Assembly (NCBI GenBank): GCA_022758935.1
Contig: JAEMQG010000030.1
Coordinates: forward strand, 1-25,817
DNA length: 25,817 nt
Reading direction: 5' to 3'
Origin: Candidatus Nitrosopumilus sp.
GTDB lineage: Archaea; Thermoproteota; Nitrososphaeria; Nitrososphaerales; Nitrosopumilaceae
This document shows, in pieces, positions 7,796 to 16,158 of this stretch. Numbering within the stretch: position 1 is the stretch's first letter; the number at the start of each line of letters is the position of its first letter. Position numbers and translations under genes: made by a program. Below the pieces are notes generated by a model. That model did no database searches and had not been told where the DNA came from. It was given only the letters and a program-made list of their open reading frames with translations.

Positions 7796-8287
7796 ATGGT
7801 CTTAAAAAAAGGGATTATTATCACAGTGATTATTTTAGTTGCAATTACTGCATCTAGTTTCATTTTTTGGGTTATTCCTCAAACGACTCCATTGACTTTA
7901 GTAGTATCAGATTTTAAAAATTATATCGATGGAGCAAAGAAAATCCAGGAGGTTTTACAAGAGTCAACTGAAACTGAATTTCAGAATCTTTTAGATGGAA
8001 AAACTTTACCAGATGATTATATTGCGATGTCAGATATCACATCATCACAAGTTACGGCTCAAATTAGCGAATTTGTGACATCCAAACCGCCAAAAGAATG
8101 GCAAGATAGCTATATTAGTCATATGGAGGCTTTAAAAAAATTCAACGCGTATGTCATAGAAACAAAGGTAGTAGCAAACATGATAAAAAATAACACTACA
8201 GATACTGAAATTCTGCAAAAAATAGAGTTGCTAAAATCAGAATCACATGAATTAATCATTAAATCAGATGCATTGAGACCCAAGTAG
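7796..8287 (+). CDS. Membrane-anchored extracytoplasmic protein, unknown function
   Basis: This 163-residue protein starts with a basic MVLKKG followed by a single hydrophobic helix (about residues 6-28), a signal anchor or uncleaved signal peptide. The rest is polar and mostly helical, with no cysteines or recognisable catalytic motif. The predicted helices (residues 38-60 and 110-160) suggest a helical-bundle domain outside the membrane. A good TATA-like box precedes it at the leaderless distance. I do not recognise the family. The next gene (DUF373) lies 71 nt downstream and may be transcribed separately. Confidence 0.72.
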   Translation: MVLKKGIIITVIILVAITASSFIFWVIPQTTPLTLVVSDFKNYIDGAKKIQEVLQESTETEFQNLLDGKTLPDDYIAMSDITSSQVTAQISEFVTSKPPKEWQDSYISHMEALKKFNAYVIETKVVANMIKNNTTDTEILQKIELLKSESHELIIKSDALRPK

Positions 8288-8358
8288 GCACAAAACCGAA
8301 TTATAATATTTTTAAAAGTTGGAAATCGTTAAAAAGCAATTCAGTAATTAGAAAAAGA

Positions 8359-9504
8359 ATGTCTCAGAGATCTGACAAAATAGAAAAAGACGTCAGTGCA
8401 TCCACGGCTAATAAATTACTAGTTATTTGTATTGACCGAGATAATGACATAGGTGAAAAAACGGGGATTATCACGCCGGTAGTTGGAAGAAACGCGTGTA
8501 TCGAGGCAGCGCAGAGATTGGCATTGGAAGATCCAGAAGATGCAGACTCTAATTCAATGTTTGCTGCAATTAAAACATATGAAGATCTGATAAGTAAGGG
8601 ATACCAAGTCGAAGTTGTTACTGTTGCAGGAACCAAAGAGAGAGGAGTCCAAGCAGATGAAAAAATTCTAATCGAAATAAAAAAAGTGTTAGAGGTATTT
8701 TCTGCAAATGGTGCAGTCATCGTATCAGATGGTGAAGACGATGAAAGTGTCATCCCAGTTGTTCAAAATGTACTTGCAGTTGTTTCTGTTCAACGAGTGG
8801 TGATGAAAGTAAGTAGAAGTGTAGAGTACTCATATGCAGTTTTTGGGAAATATCTACGAATGTTAGCATATGATTCAAAATATTCTAAATTTTTCTTGGG
8901 AGTTCCAGGAATACTTTTGTTGATTGGGGGGATTGGATCAATTATTGGATATACACAGGAAATATTTGCAGTGCTGATAAGTATTGCAGGTGCAGCATTT
9001 TTAATTAGAGCTTTCGATATAGATAGAGCATGGTCTAATTTAACAAAGCCTACCCCAATGGGATTTATCAGAATATTTACAATGGTCGCAGGAGTTTTAT
9101 TAATTATATCATCAATTCCAGCTGGAATTAGTTCAGTAGATCAGGAATTAATAGAAAAAGATGCAGAATTAATCACAGCATTTACAGATAAAATTATAAT
9201 CGGTCAATTTGTTACTGGGGCATTACCAATTTTATGGATGGGATTGGGTGCAATCTTTGCCGGAATATTACTCAGTAATTGGATAGGAGGAATTCCGAGA
9301 CAAATTACTGATGTTTTAAGACTTGTAGTGCTTATAGCATTATATCCCATAACATCTCAGTTTATCACCATTATGATAAAAGATGAAAGTGCATTTACGT
9401 TAGTTCCACCTCTGTTGGCAGGTCTTGCCGCTACCTTAATCTCAGCTACCATTCTTTTTAAAAAATATAGAAAAAACAAAAGTCAGGAGATGGTATCAGA
9501 CTAG
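8359..9504 (+). CDS. DUF373 family membrane protein
   Basis: This 381-residue protein has the archaeal DUF373 layout. An N-terminal soluble alpha/beta domain comes first (residues about 18-155: LLVICIDRDNDIGEKTGI, then GRNACIEAAQRLALEDPEDAD). It is followed by about six transmembrane helices between residues 175 and 370 and a basic C-terminal tail. The soluble part resembles a small nucleotide- or metal-binding domain with conserved DRDND and EDPEDAD acids. No biochemical role has been established for the family. The ATG at 8359 is well placed and the length is normal for the family. Confidence 0.87.
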   Translation: MSQRSDKIEKDVSASTANKLLVICIDRDNDIGEKTGIITPVVGRNACIEAAQRLALEDPEDADSNSMFAAIKTYEDLISKGYQVEVVTVAGTKERGVQADEKILIEIKKVLEVFSANGAVIVSDGEDDESVIPVVQNVLAVVSVQRVVMKVSRSVEYSYAVFGKYLRMLAYDSKYSKFFLGVPGILLLIGGIGSIIGYTQEIFAVLISIAGAAFLIRAFDIDRAWSNLTKPTPMGFIRIFTMVAGVLLIISSIPAGISSVDQELIEKDAELITAFTDKIIIGQFVTGALPILWMGLGAIFAGILLSNWIGGIPRQITDVLRLVVLIALYPITSQFITIMIKDESAFTLVPPLLAGLAATLISATILFKKYRKNKSQEMVSD

Positions 9505-9575
9505 ATAAGAATTTCTTTCATCAGTTTAATTTCTGAAAAACACTGATATCATCTAGTGAGTATTGATTATCAAAG

Positions 9576-9580
9576 GTGAT
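9576..9580 (+). promoter_or_regulatory. Shine-Dalgarno GGTGA of the cis-prenyltransferase
   Basis: GGTGA (within AAGGTGATTT) lies five bases before the ATG at 9586 and matches the anti-SD end of archaeal 16S rRNA. It contrasts with most gene starts in the window, which look leaderless, and implies a real 5' leader here. Confidence 0.5.
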
Positions 9581-9585
9581 TTGAC

Positions 9586-10377
9586 ATGAGAAAGATAAAA
9601 GACAGCATTTTCCAATTATCAGGATTATACAAAATTTATGCAACAAGACTTGAAAATGAAATACGTGGTGGGGATATTCCCAATCATCTTGCCTTGATTT
9701 TAGATGGGAATAGAAGATGGGCGAAAAGACACCTATCAGTTGTAAAAATAGGTCATTGGAAGGGAGCAGATGCAGTAGAAAAACTCCTTGATTGGTGTGA
9801 AGAATTAGATATTAAGATAATTACATTGTATGCACTTTCAGCAGAAAATCTTGATAGAGAGGATGAAGAATTAGATCATCTTTTTGAGTTGATTCGTATT
9901 AGATTAGAAAAATTATACAAAGATCCTAGAATTCATAAAAACAAAATGAGAGTTAAAGGAATTGGTAGAATAGAACTATTGCCGGATTCAATTAAAGAAG
10001 TGTTAAAACGATTAGATGATGTAACGAAAGATTATGACAGTCATTTTCTCAATATCGCATTAGCCTATGGAGGACAATATGAATTAGTTGACGCCGTAAA
10101 AAAAATAGCTGAAAAGATCAAAGATGGATCATTAAATATCGACGATATAAATAAAAAAGAGATAGAATCTAATTTATACACTTCATATTTACCACAATCA
10201 TCACCAGATATGATTTTAAGAACGTCTGGTGAAAAAAGATTGAGTGGATTTCTAATGTGGCAAAGTGCGTACAGTGAATTGATCTTTATGGATATATTTT
10301 GGCCGGAATTTCGAAAGATTGATTTGATGAGAGCTATTAGAACATTCCAAGAAAGAAAAAGAAGGTTAGGCAAATGA
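9586..10377 (+). CDS. uppS: Cis-prenyltransferase (polyprenyl diphosphate synthase, UppS/DHDDS family)
   Basis: It condenses isopentenyl diphosphate in cis onto an allylic primer, making the long polyprenyl (dolichol-type) carrier used for glycan transfer. The catalytic motif is ALILDGNRRWAKRH with D40. LYALSAENLDREDEE (81-95) follows, and the C-terminal substrate-binding motif LRTSGEKRLSGFLMWQSAYS (211-230) holds the diphosphate-binding arginines and serine. At 263 residues it is normal length. A Shine-Dalgarno sequence supports the ATG at 9586. The Nudix gene begins 16 nt after its stop, so the two are probably co-transcribed. Confidence 0.95.
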   Translation: MRKIKDSIFQLSGLYKIYATRLENEIRGGDIPNHLALILDGNRRWAKRHLSVVKIGHWKGADAVEKLLDWCEELDIKIITLYALSAENLDREDEELDHLFELIRIRLEKLYKDPRIHKNKMRVKGIGRIELLPDSIKEVLKRLDDVTKDYDSHFLNIALAYGGQYELVDAVKKIAEKIKDGSLNIDDINKKEIESNLYTSYLPQSSPDMILRTSGEKRLSGFLMWQSAYSELIFMDIFWPEFRKIDLMRAIRTFQERKRRLGK

Positions 10378-10393
10378 TTAGGATGCACGAGAA

Positions 10394-10813
10394 ATGATTG
10401 AAGAAACATCTGCAGGTATTGTGTTGTTTAGAAATGAGGATTCCAAAATTCTATTTTTATTACTGCATTATCCTTCAGGACATTGGGATTTTGTTAAAGG
10501 TAAAATGGAAAAGGGTGAATCAATACATGAAACGGCAATAAGAGAAACAAGAGAAGAAACAGGAATTACGGATATTTCATTTTTAGATGATTTTGAGGAG
10601 TGGATTGAATACAATTTTCAATTTCAAGGAGAATTGGTTCATAAGAAAGTTGTTTTTTTCTTGGCAGAGACAAAAACCAAAGATGTTTTAATTTCACATG
10701 AACATCTTGATTACACTTGGATGGATTATCAAACTGCGATGGAAAAAACAACATTTGATAACGCCAAATCAGTTTTAACTAAATCAAAATTATTTCTTGC
10801 CAAGACTTTGTAG
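10394..10813 (+). CDS. Nudix hydrolase (Ap4A hydrolase-like)
   Basis: This 139-residue hydrolase of nucleoside-diphosphate-linked substrates has a complete Nudix box, with glycine at GKMEKGE followed by RETREETGI (Gx5Ex7REUxEExGU). The SAGIVLF N-terminus and the preceding HWDFVKGK segment resemble bis(5'-nucleosyl)-tetraphosphatases of the MutT/Ap4A group. Exact substrate specificity cannot be read from the sequence. Its 3' end overlaps the convergent pyrF gene by 24 nt. Confidence 0.9.
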   Translation: MIEETSAGIVLFRNEDSKILFLLLHYPSGHWDFVKGKMEKGESIHETAIRETREETGITDISFLDDFEEWIEYNFQFQGELVHKKVVFFLAETKTKDVLISHEHLDYTWMDYQTAMEKTTFDNAKSVLTKSKLFLAKTL

Positions 10814-11533
10814 TTGTAAATCTTTTGCAATTTTTACAGGATTTTTATCTTCAAGAATAGTTCTACCTACAATTAGATAATCAGTTCCAGATGAGATGGT
10901 TTCTTTTGCACTTCCTCCTTGAACACCAATACCCGGTGAAAAAATATCCAGTGTTTTACCTGCTTTTTGGCTACAATATCTAATAATTTTTGGAAAAGTT
11001 GCTCCAACGACAATTCCATCAGATTTAGAGGCAATAGCCCAATCTAAGAATAATTGATACAGTTGTTGTGTTTTACCTGTCTTAACTTCCATATCATATG
11101 ATAATTTGGCTTCAGGGGCACTCATATGACATAATGTGATAACACCCTTGTTTTCCTTATGACATAATTTTACTAATTTTTTTAGACTGTCTAATCCCAT
11201 AATTGGATTGACAATTACCGCGTCAAAATCTACATTCCAAAGATGATCGGTAGTAACTCTATTAGTATTTCCAATATCATTTAATTTAATGTCAGCGATA
11301 GTTTGCAACCCATAACTATGAGCAATTTTATTTATTCTAGAAATTTCTTTTGAACCAAGTGGTAACAATAAATGAAAATTAAGTTTAATTCCACATAAAT
11401 AAGGATGTAGCTGTTTAATGTTCTGAATGGTTTTTGCTTCTAGATTATCAACAGATGATTCATAATCATTAGCAAGAATAATTTTGCCATTCTTTTTTGA
11501 GATTTGAGAAATCCTAGTTTTGAAGGTGGCCAT
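10790..11533 (-). CDS. pyrF: Orotidine 5'-phosphate decarboxylase
   Basis: It catalyses the last step of UMP synthesis, decarboxylating OMP. The 247-residue TIM barrel shows D23 (ILANDYE), K50 (GIKLNF) and the active-site triad motif DIKLNDIGNT (D81, K83, D86). The C-terminal phosphate-binding loop is GTDYLIVGRTILEDKNP. The ATG at 11533 is preferred over a TTG two codons upstream. Its start overlaps the end of the upstream unknown gene by 20 nt, so they form an operon. Its end overlaps the convergent Nudix gene. Confidence 0.93.
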   Translation of the reverse strand: MATFKTRISQISKKNGKIILANDYESSVDNLEAKTIQNIKQLHPYLCGIKLNFHLLLPLGSKEISRINKIAHSYGLQTIADIKLNDIGNTNRVTTDHLWNVDFDAVIVNPIMGLDSLKKLVKLCHKENKGVITLCHMSAPEAKLSYDMEVKTGKTQQLYQLFLDWAIASKSDGIVVGATFPKIIRYCSQKAGKTLDIFSPGIGVQGGSAKETISSGTDYLIVGRTILEDKNPVKIAKDLQLQSLGKK

Positions 11534-12176
11534 AATCAACTAATGGATGTGTTTCTTTTAGTTTTATAATTTTGATGTATGAATAACCATGCTCTGATGG
11601 ATTTTCTACAAATGAAGGTTCAGCGCCATTGGTGGTTGTAAATTTTAAGAATGGTTTTTGTGGATCATAATCAAGAACAACATGACAGAAATAAGATGTT
11701 CCTTCTTCATTAAAATTCATAAAAACTCCTACAAGCCATTTGTCACTATGAGGGAATAGAAATAGTGGAAATGGAGTTTCTTCAAAACCCCAAGTGAGTT
11801 TTGCAAGACTAGATAAATCTTCAAGCTCAATAGGCTGATATCTATCACTAGTTCCATTTCCCGGTTTCAGAGTATCTGGAAGAGATTTGATTCTCACAAT
11901 GGGGGAATATAGTTTACTTGCATCAGAAGTAGAATTTACAATGGTTGATTCTTCTTTCCCACCTTTTAATCCGTAACAAATGTAATGACCGTTGTGTTCA
12001 AGTGGTGTATAATATACAATGGGTTTTTCTTTTAGAATATCCATTTGAACAGATAAAATTTTCTGACCAAGATGATCATGGAGGAATGATACGCGTGGTG
12101 CACGCTCAAGAGCACAAACTAATCTAGAAAATTCCAATGTAGAAGAAACTTCAATATAACGCGGTAACTTGTCCAC
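11514..12176 (-). CDS. Conserved-looking protein of unknown function
   Basis: This 220-residue soluble protein has no membrane segment and no motif that I recognise. It starts with MDKLPRYIEVSSTLEFSRLVCALERAPRVS and is rich in aromatic residues and prolines (WGFEETPFPLFLFPHSDKWL). The pattern suggests mixed alpha/beta structure. The GTG start at 12176 is about 26 nt from a minus-strand AT-rich promoter element at 12198-12206. It overlaps pyrF, so it may share pyrimidine-related regulation, but no function should be assigned on that basis. Confidence 0.72.
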   Translation of the reverse strand: MDKLPRYIEVSSTLEFSRLVCALERAPRVSFLHDHLGQKILSVQMDILKEKPIVYYTPLEHNGHYICYGLKGGKEESTIVNSTSDASKLYSPIVRIKSLPDTLKPGNGTSDRYQPIELEDLSSLAKLTWGFEETPFPLFLFPHSDKWLVGVFMNFNEEGTSYFCHVVLDYDPQKPFLKFTTTNGAEPSFVENPSEHGYSYIKIIKLKETHPLVDYGHLQN

Positions 12177-12225
12177 AGTTAATTTTTGTGTTGTACTAAA
12201 TTAAACTTACTTAAAATATTTCAGC

Positions 12226-13227
12226 CTATTTTCTTCTGTCAATTATTTCGTGCACAGCAGGACCGGTTCCAATTATAGTTACAGGCGTGTTTAATTTATT
12301 CTCAATATTTTTTATAAATGATTTTGCATCTTCAGAAAGTTCTTCATAAAATGTCATGCCTGCACAGTCTGGAAAAATCACGTCTAATTTTGTTATTGAA
12401 ATTTGGGTTGCACTATTGAGCATAATTGCACGCCTGGCTAAATCAAAATCAAAATCAGCAGCGCGTCTCTGTCTACCAGTTACAGTTCCAAATTCAGACC
12501 AACCTTTGCTTTCAGCTTCCTTAGGCGTAATCTCTTTTGCTAAAGGTCCAGTCCCAACACGAGTGACGTATGATTTGAAGACAACAATTACTTCGTCAAC
12601 TTTTTTTGGTCCTAGTCCAATATCAGCACAAATTCCAGAAGCGGTAACATCTTTTGAAGTTACAAACGGATATGTTCCATGCCATAAAGATAGGAATGTG
12701 CCTTGAGTTCCTTCTATCAATACATTTTGATTAGCAGAAAGTGCTGAATTTATTTCAGCAGGAACATCCACTATTAATGAAGCCAGAGAATCAATATCTT
12801 TTGCCAATTTTAAAACTATCATTGCCCTATCCGCATTTGCAGGACCCGTACCTGAACCAGTACTGCCAATCTTTTCTTTTAATTCACCATTTGAATCACG
12901 AATCAGATGACTTTCTTCAATAATTCCACAATGTTTATCAATAAAGGAACGCCCAGATGCACCAAAATCTTGAATTTCTTTTAACAAGATCTGTGGATTA
13001 ATTACAACACCAGGACCAATCATCAGTTTTGCATTTTTATTCAGAAATCCACTTGGAAGCATTCTGACTTTGTATATTTTATCACCATCTCTAATTGTAT
13101 GACCAGCATTAGGACCAGCTCCACCACGAACAATGATTTTTGGATTATCTTTATTTGCTAAATAAGATATTATCTTCCCTTTACCTTCATCTCCAAAAAA
13201 ACCACCAACAATAACAGTAGATGTCAC
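12226..13227 (-). CDS. purA: Adenylosuccinate synthetase
   Basis: It joins IMP and aspartate using GTP in AMP synthesis. The GTP/IMP loop is GGFFGDEGKGKIISYL, with catalytic D13. NAGHT carries H43. The GTVTGRQRRAADFD segment is the family signature around the IMP site. At 333 residues it is the compact archaeal form, well short of the roughly 430-residue bacterial enzymes. The GTG start at 13227 lies about 25 nt from a minus-strand CTTAAATAAA box. TTAAGCT occurs twice around that box, at 13232-13238 and 13254-13260. Confidence 0.95.
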   Translation of the reverse strand: MTSTVIVGGFFGDEGKGKIISYLANKDNPKIIVRGGAGPNAGHTIRDGDKIYKVRMLPSGFLNKNAKLMIGPGVVINPQILLKEIQDFGASGRSFIDKHCGIIEESHLIRDSNGELKEKIGSTGSGTGPANADRAMIVLKLAKDIDSLASLIVDVPAEINSALSANQNVLIEGTQGTFLSLWHGTYPFVTSKDVTASGICADIGLGPKKVDEVIVVFKSYVTRVGTGPLAKEITPKEAESKGWSEFGTVTGRQRRAADFDFDLARRAIMLNSATQISITKLDVIFPDCAGMTFYEELSEDAKSFIKNIENKLNTPVTIIGTGPAVHEIIDRRK

Positions 13228-13247
13228 ATTCTTAAGCTCAAATTTCG

Positions 13248-13257
13248 TTTATTTAAG
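13248..13257 (-). promoter_or_regulatory. TATA-like promoter of purA
   Basis: Read on minus, CTTAAATAAA is centred about 25 nt before the GTG start at 13227, consistent with a leaderless purA mRNA. Confidence 0.45.
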
Positions 13258-13307
13258 CTACAGTGGTTTCAGATGATTTAATATTCAATTAGAAACGGAA
13301 TTGAGTA

Positions 13308-13769
13308 TTGGCAGGACCAAATTATGCAGGAAATATTATAGTGATATTAGCAAATCTTCCAGATTTTCTCAGAATACCTGTTTTAAAAAAAAGAATGATG
13401 GAATTTTTTTCATTGTCAGAAATAGATAAAAAAGAAATTATCAATAATGCTCTTGAAGCTGGACCCACAATCCCATTTCCAAATTTTTCAAAACTTTTTA
13501 AGACATGGTTAGAGATCTTAACTACATTTACAGAAGAACAGCGAAATGAATTATTTTTAGGATACATCAAAGAAATTTCTGAATTTCCACAAAAACTAAT
13601 TGTGTTTAATTTAGACGGAATATTAGAAATTTTCTTAACATTAGATACTGACAAAAAAGATATTCTGGCCAAGACAATTAGAAATATAATTAATGATCTT
13701 GATGTAGAAAGAAAAAGGAAAATAATGATAGTCATACCAGATAATGCGAAAAAACATTTAAAATTTTAG
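13308..13769 (+). CDS. Helical protein of unknown function
   Basis: This 153-residue, charged, predominantly alpha-helical protein lacks a signal peptide, transmembrane segment or cysteine pairs. Repeated patterns of the type FFSLSEIDKKEIINNAL, FTEEQRNELFLGYIKEI and LDTDKKDILAKTIRNII suggest three similar helical-hairpin units of about 40 residues, possibly an internal repeat. The TTG start at 13308 lies about 26 nt from a TTTAATATT box at 13278-13286. It overlaps the convergent zinc-ribbon gene by 4 nt. No family recognised. Confidence 0.7.
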   Translation: MAGPNYAGNIIVILANLPDFLRIPVLKKRMMEFFSLSEIDKKEIINNALEAGPTIPFPNFSKLFKTWLEILTTFTEEQRNELFLGYIKEISEFPQKLIVFNLDGILEIFLTLDTDKKDILAKTIRNIINDLDVERKRKIMIVIPDNAKKHLKF

Positions 13770-14047
13770 GCATCTGGAAGTTTATCGGGTTTTCTGTTAT
13801 CTTCATTTGTATAGTCTATTATTTCGCCTTCAGGAGAAAGTACGCCTGCAAAAATTTTTTCGTGCTTTTTCAATAGTTTTCTATGATCCAGCATAGACAT
13901 ATCAAGTCTCATTTCATTCATCACCATTACTCTGTATTCTTTCCATTCCGCCCAACATTTGTTACAAACTGGATATTTTTCTGCAACCACATCAAGTTCT
14001 TCCTTGTCTAAAATTGGATTCTTACATTTTGTGCAAGTTCGAGTCAT
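13766..14047 (-). CDS. Zinc-ribbon protein with a YggX (Fe(II)-trafficking)-like core
   Basis: The 93-residue product starts at the ATG at 14047 (a TTG four codons upstream is also open). The N-terminal half has two CxxC pairs, C5/C8 and C28/C31, forming a zinc or iron knuckle. The C-terminal half reads WAEWKEYRVMVMNEMRLDM then HRKLLKKHEKIF. This resembles the YggX core pattern W-x2-W...INE-x-x-LN...HRKLL. YggX proteins protect iron-sulfur clusters and handle labile iron in bacteria. The assignment is by remembered pattern similarity only. Classic YggX keeps one N-terminal cysteine and lacks this double CxxC knuckle. Confidence 0.68.
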   Translation of the reverse strand: MTRTCTKCKNPILDKEELDVVAEKYPVCNKCWAEWKEYRVMVMNEMRLDMSMLDHRKLLKKHEKIFAGVLSPEGEIIDYTNEDNRKPDKLPDA

Positions 14048-14203
14048 GAGATATAACAAAAAAGAACTCCTATTATCTTTTATTGAAGTTAGTTTTGATT
14101 TAATATTCCCAGATCTGGTGTACGCTTAAATTTATGGGTTTAATGTTATTGCCACTTAATTATCCACAAATTTTGGCTTTTGCTATTTCTGATAATTATT
14201 TTT

Positions 14204-15193
14204 TTATTTTCCTGTTCGAAGTTTTCCTTGTTCATCAAATTGCTCTTGTATGCTAGAAGTAGCATTTCCAAACTCGATGTTTAGTTTATTGTTATGTTCA
14301 ATGATTTCATTTCTAGTTGTTGCTGCGGCTTTTTGAAAACTTTTCATAGCCTCCTTGGAGGACTTACCTTCATCTAGTGCTTTTGCTTTGGCTTCAAGTC
14401 CTTGATCCATCTTTTTTTCCGTAAACAAAAATTGTCCCCAGAAAATATTCTTGACAGAAGAATCAACATCATTTAGAAACTGTAAGAATACATTTTTAGG
14501 GGTATTTGGTTCATTTTCTTTTTCAAGCAATTTCAAGTCATTAGACACAGATTCAACTGTTTTCTGTTTTTGTTCTTGAATATTTTGTAATTTTTCATCT
14601 GAATTCTTTTGTTTTATTTCTTTTTCAGGTTGTAATTCTGTTTGTGGAAGAATTGTATTTGAGAAAGGGTTTGGTAGGATTTTATTATCAATTATATTTG
14701 AAATACTTCCTATAGTCATTGGAATAGATACGTCAGATTTAGTTCCTTGAGTAACGTTTCCTCGTGTAAATTCATTAAGTTCACTTGATTTAATTCCTTG
14801 AGGAAGAATTAATAAAGGAATTACAGATTTTCGTTCTTTTACGTCATATGTAATTTTGGCATCTACAAATAATTTATCTTTTGTTGCACTGATTATGATA
14901 GTATATTGTCCAGTTTCTGTGGGAATTGGTGATGTAATTGAAAACTCTCCTAATGAATTAGTTGAAATTAACATAGTTCTAGATGGAAAACTCGCTTGAA
15001 TTTGCACGTCGTTAACAGGATTTCCATCAGAATCCGTCACTAGACCTGAAATGGATGGATACTGGCCTACCTTGTATTCAGATTCACCGTTTATGGTCAA
15101 TACTAATTCATCTACATCAGCCCAAATTTGAGGGATGAAAAATAGTCCCAAGTACGAAAACAATATCACGGCAATTATCTTATACAACACCAA
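14204..15193 (-). CDS. Secreted protein with an Ig-like/carboxypeptidase-regulatory-like domain and helical C-terminus
   Basis: The 329-residue protein begins with a hydrophobic signal peptide (about residues 4-25, before WADVDEL). An all-beta domain of the Ig-like or CarboxypepD-regulatory type follows (about 27-117, with GLVTDSDGNPVNDVQIQASF). The middle is proline- and glutamine-rich and probably disordered (about 180-230, EKEIKQKNSDEKLQNIQEQK). The C-terminus is a helical, possibly coiled-coil region (240-320, including AKALDEGKSSKEAMKSFQKA). There is no second membrane helix, so it is probably exported or cell-surface. The start is a TTG at 15193, with GTG and TTG codons just after it as alternatives. 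It is divergent from the hemerythrin gene. Confidence 0.75.
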   Translation of the reverse strand: MVLYKIIAVILFSYLGLFFIPQIWADVDELVLTINGESEYKVGQYPSISGLVTDSDGNPVNDVQIQASFPSRTMLISTNSLGEFSITSPIPTETGQYTIIISATKDKLFVDAKITYDVKERKSVIPLLILPQGIKSSELNEFTRGNVTQGTKSDVSIPMTIGSISNIIDNKILPNPFSNTILPQTELQPEKEIKQKNSDEKLQNIQEQKQKTVESVSNDLKLLEKENEPNTPKNVFLQFLNDVDSSVKNIFWGQFLFTEKKMDQGLEAKAKALDEGKSSKEAMKSFQKAAATTRNEIIEHNNKLNIEFGNATSSIQEQFDEQGKLRTGK

Positions 15194-15380
15194 TTATGGA
15201 AAAAAATGAAAACAATACCATTTGTCTAAAAATCTGATCATAATGATGAATATTTTTGGAGTAAGATTAAAGAGAAATCATAGAATAGTCAAAGTACGTT
15301 TAAATACATTATTTCATGACTTTTCTCTCATAAATTGGATTCTAATTTATTTATCTAAAGAAATATGACGTTGAAAAAAA

Positions 15381-15396
15381 TCACATAGGTATGTGA
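15381..15396. promoter_or_regulatory. 16-bp dyad, possible operator
   Basis: TCACATAGGTATGTGA is a perfect inverted repeat (7-bp arms, 2-nt spacer). It lies in the 276-nt divergent gap between the secreted protein and hemerythrin genes. The size fits a dimeric winged-helix regulator. The binding protein is unknown. Confidence 0.4.
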
Positions 15397-15469
15397 ATAA
15401 GGGTGGAATATTTTCCTAATTCATAAAAAGTTGGAAATGATTAATTTTTGTGCCACTACAAATTAAAAC

Positions 15470-16039
15470 ATGTGCAATGTTACTATAATCGTGAGTGCTA
15501 CTAATCAACTTCGTGCTGACCATGATCAGGTTCGTCGTTTAGAAAAAGTAGTTTCAAAGTGTGCTGAAGAGATATACAAAGGAACACATATTCCATTTTC
15601 AGACATAGAAAAAATCACCATAGTGATTTCAGATTTTGTAGATACGATTCATCATTCTAGAGAAGAAGATTCATACTTCCCATGTGTTGCAAGTTATGAT
15701 ACACTAAAGGATGAAATTCGAAAATTTATGATTGAGCATGAGTTTGGGAGAAATATTGCAAGGGAAATTTCGAGGCATCTGTGTAGATGGAAAAAGGGGG
15801 AAGATGCAAGAGAACCAGTAGCTAGATTTTTGAAAACATATTCAATATATTTATTTGATCATCTAAACAAAGAAAATAAATTTTTTGATGAAGCAGAAGC
15901 AAAAGTTTTGTCGAAAGAAGAGGAGACGGAGATGTATGAGCAATATAGATCAGTTAATGCCATAGTAAAAAAGGTAGATGAAATGATAGCAGAGATTGAT
16001 TGGCTTGAATCAAGGTCATGGTTTTATCTTTCTGTGTAA
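15470..16039 (+). CDS. Hemerythrin-like HHE-domain protein
   Basis: This 189-residue four-helix-bundle protein probably binds a non-haem di-iron site. Metal-ligand candidates follow the HHE pattern: RADHDQVRRLEK (H18), DTIHHSREEDSYFPCV, IEHEFGRNIAREI, and DHLNKENKFFDEAE. Such proteins sense or carry oxygen, nitric oxide or iron. The listed ATG at 15470 may be too early. A GTG at 15491 (product starting SATNQLRADH after the initiator) fits family N-termini better and sits about 26 nt from an ATTAAAAC stretch at 15462-15469. The C-terminal 40 residues are an extra helix ending in aromatic residues. Confidence 0.85.
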   Translation: MCNVTIIVSATNQLRADHDQVRRLEKVVSKCAEEIYKGTHIPFSDIEKITIVISDFVDTIHHSREEDSYFPCVASYDTLKDEIRKFMIEHEFGRNIAREISRHLCRWKKGEDAREPVARFLKTYSIYLFDHLNKENKFFDEAEAKVLSKEEETEMYEQYRSVNAIVKKVDEMIAEIDWLESRSWFYLSV

Positions 16040-16049
16040 TTTAATCATG

Positions 16050-16106
16050 TGGAATCATTCCATTTTAGATTGCATGTCTCGAAGAGACTATGACTTCAAC
16101 ACGTGT
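16050..16106. promoter_or_regulatory. Cluster of three short dyads before the SRPBCC gene
   Basis: TGGAAT-C-ATTCCA (16050-16062), GTCTC-GAA-GAGAC (16076-16088) and the palindrome ACACGTGT (16099-16106) follow one another within 57 nt. They lie between the hemerythrin stop and the SRPBCC promoter (TATA-like CATATATGA at 16132-16140). They may be operators or the 3' end structure of the hemerythrin mRNA. Confidence 0.3.
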
Positions 16107-16158
16107 AACATCAAATAAATTCCACCCAATTCATATATGATATAAAAAATCCCTCAAC

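Noticed and set aside
12356..12706. Plus-strand 116-codon frame inside purA
   Set aside because: It lies opposite conserved purA motifs and has no family features.
15241..15470. Possible box C/D guide RNA (an ATGATGA box near 15243)
   Set aside because: No matching D box (CTGA) at a suitable distance and no C'/D' pair.
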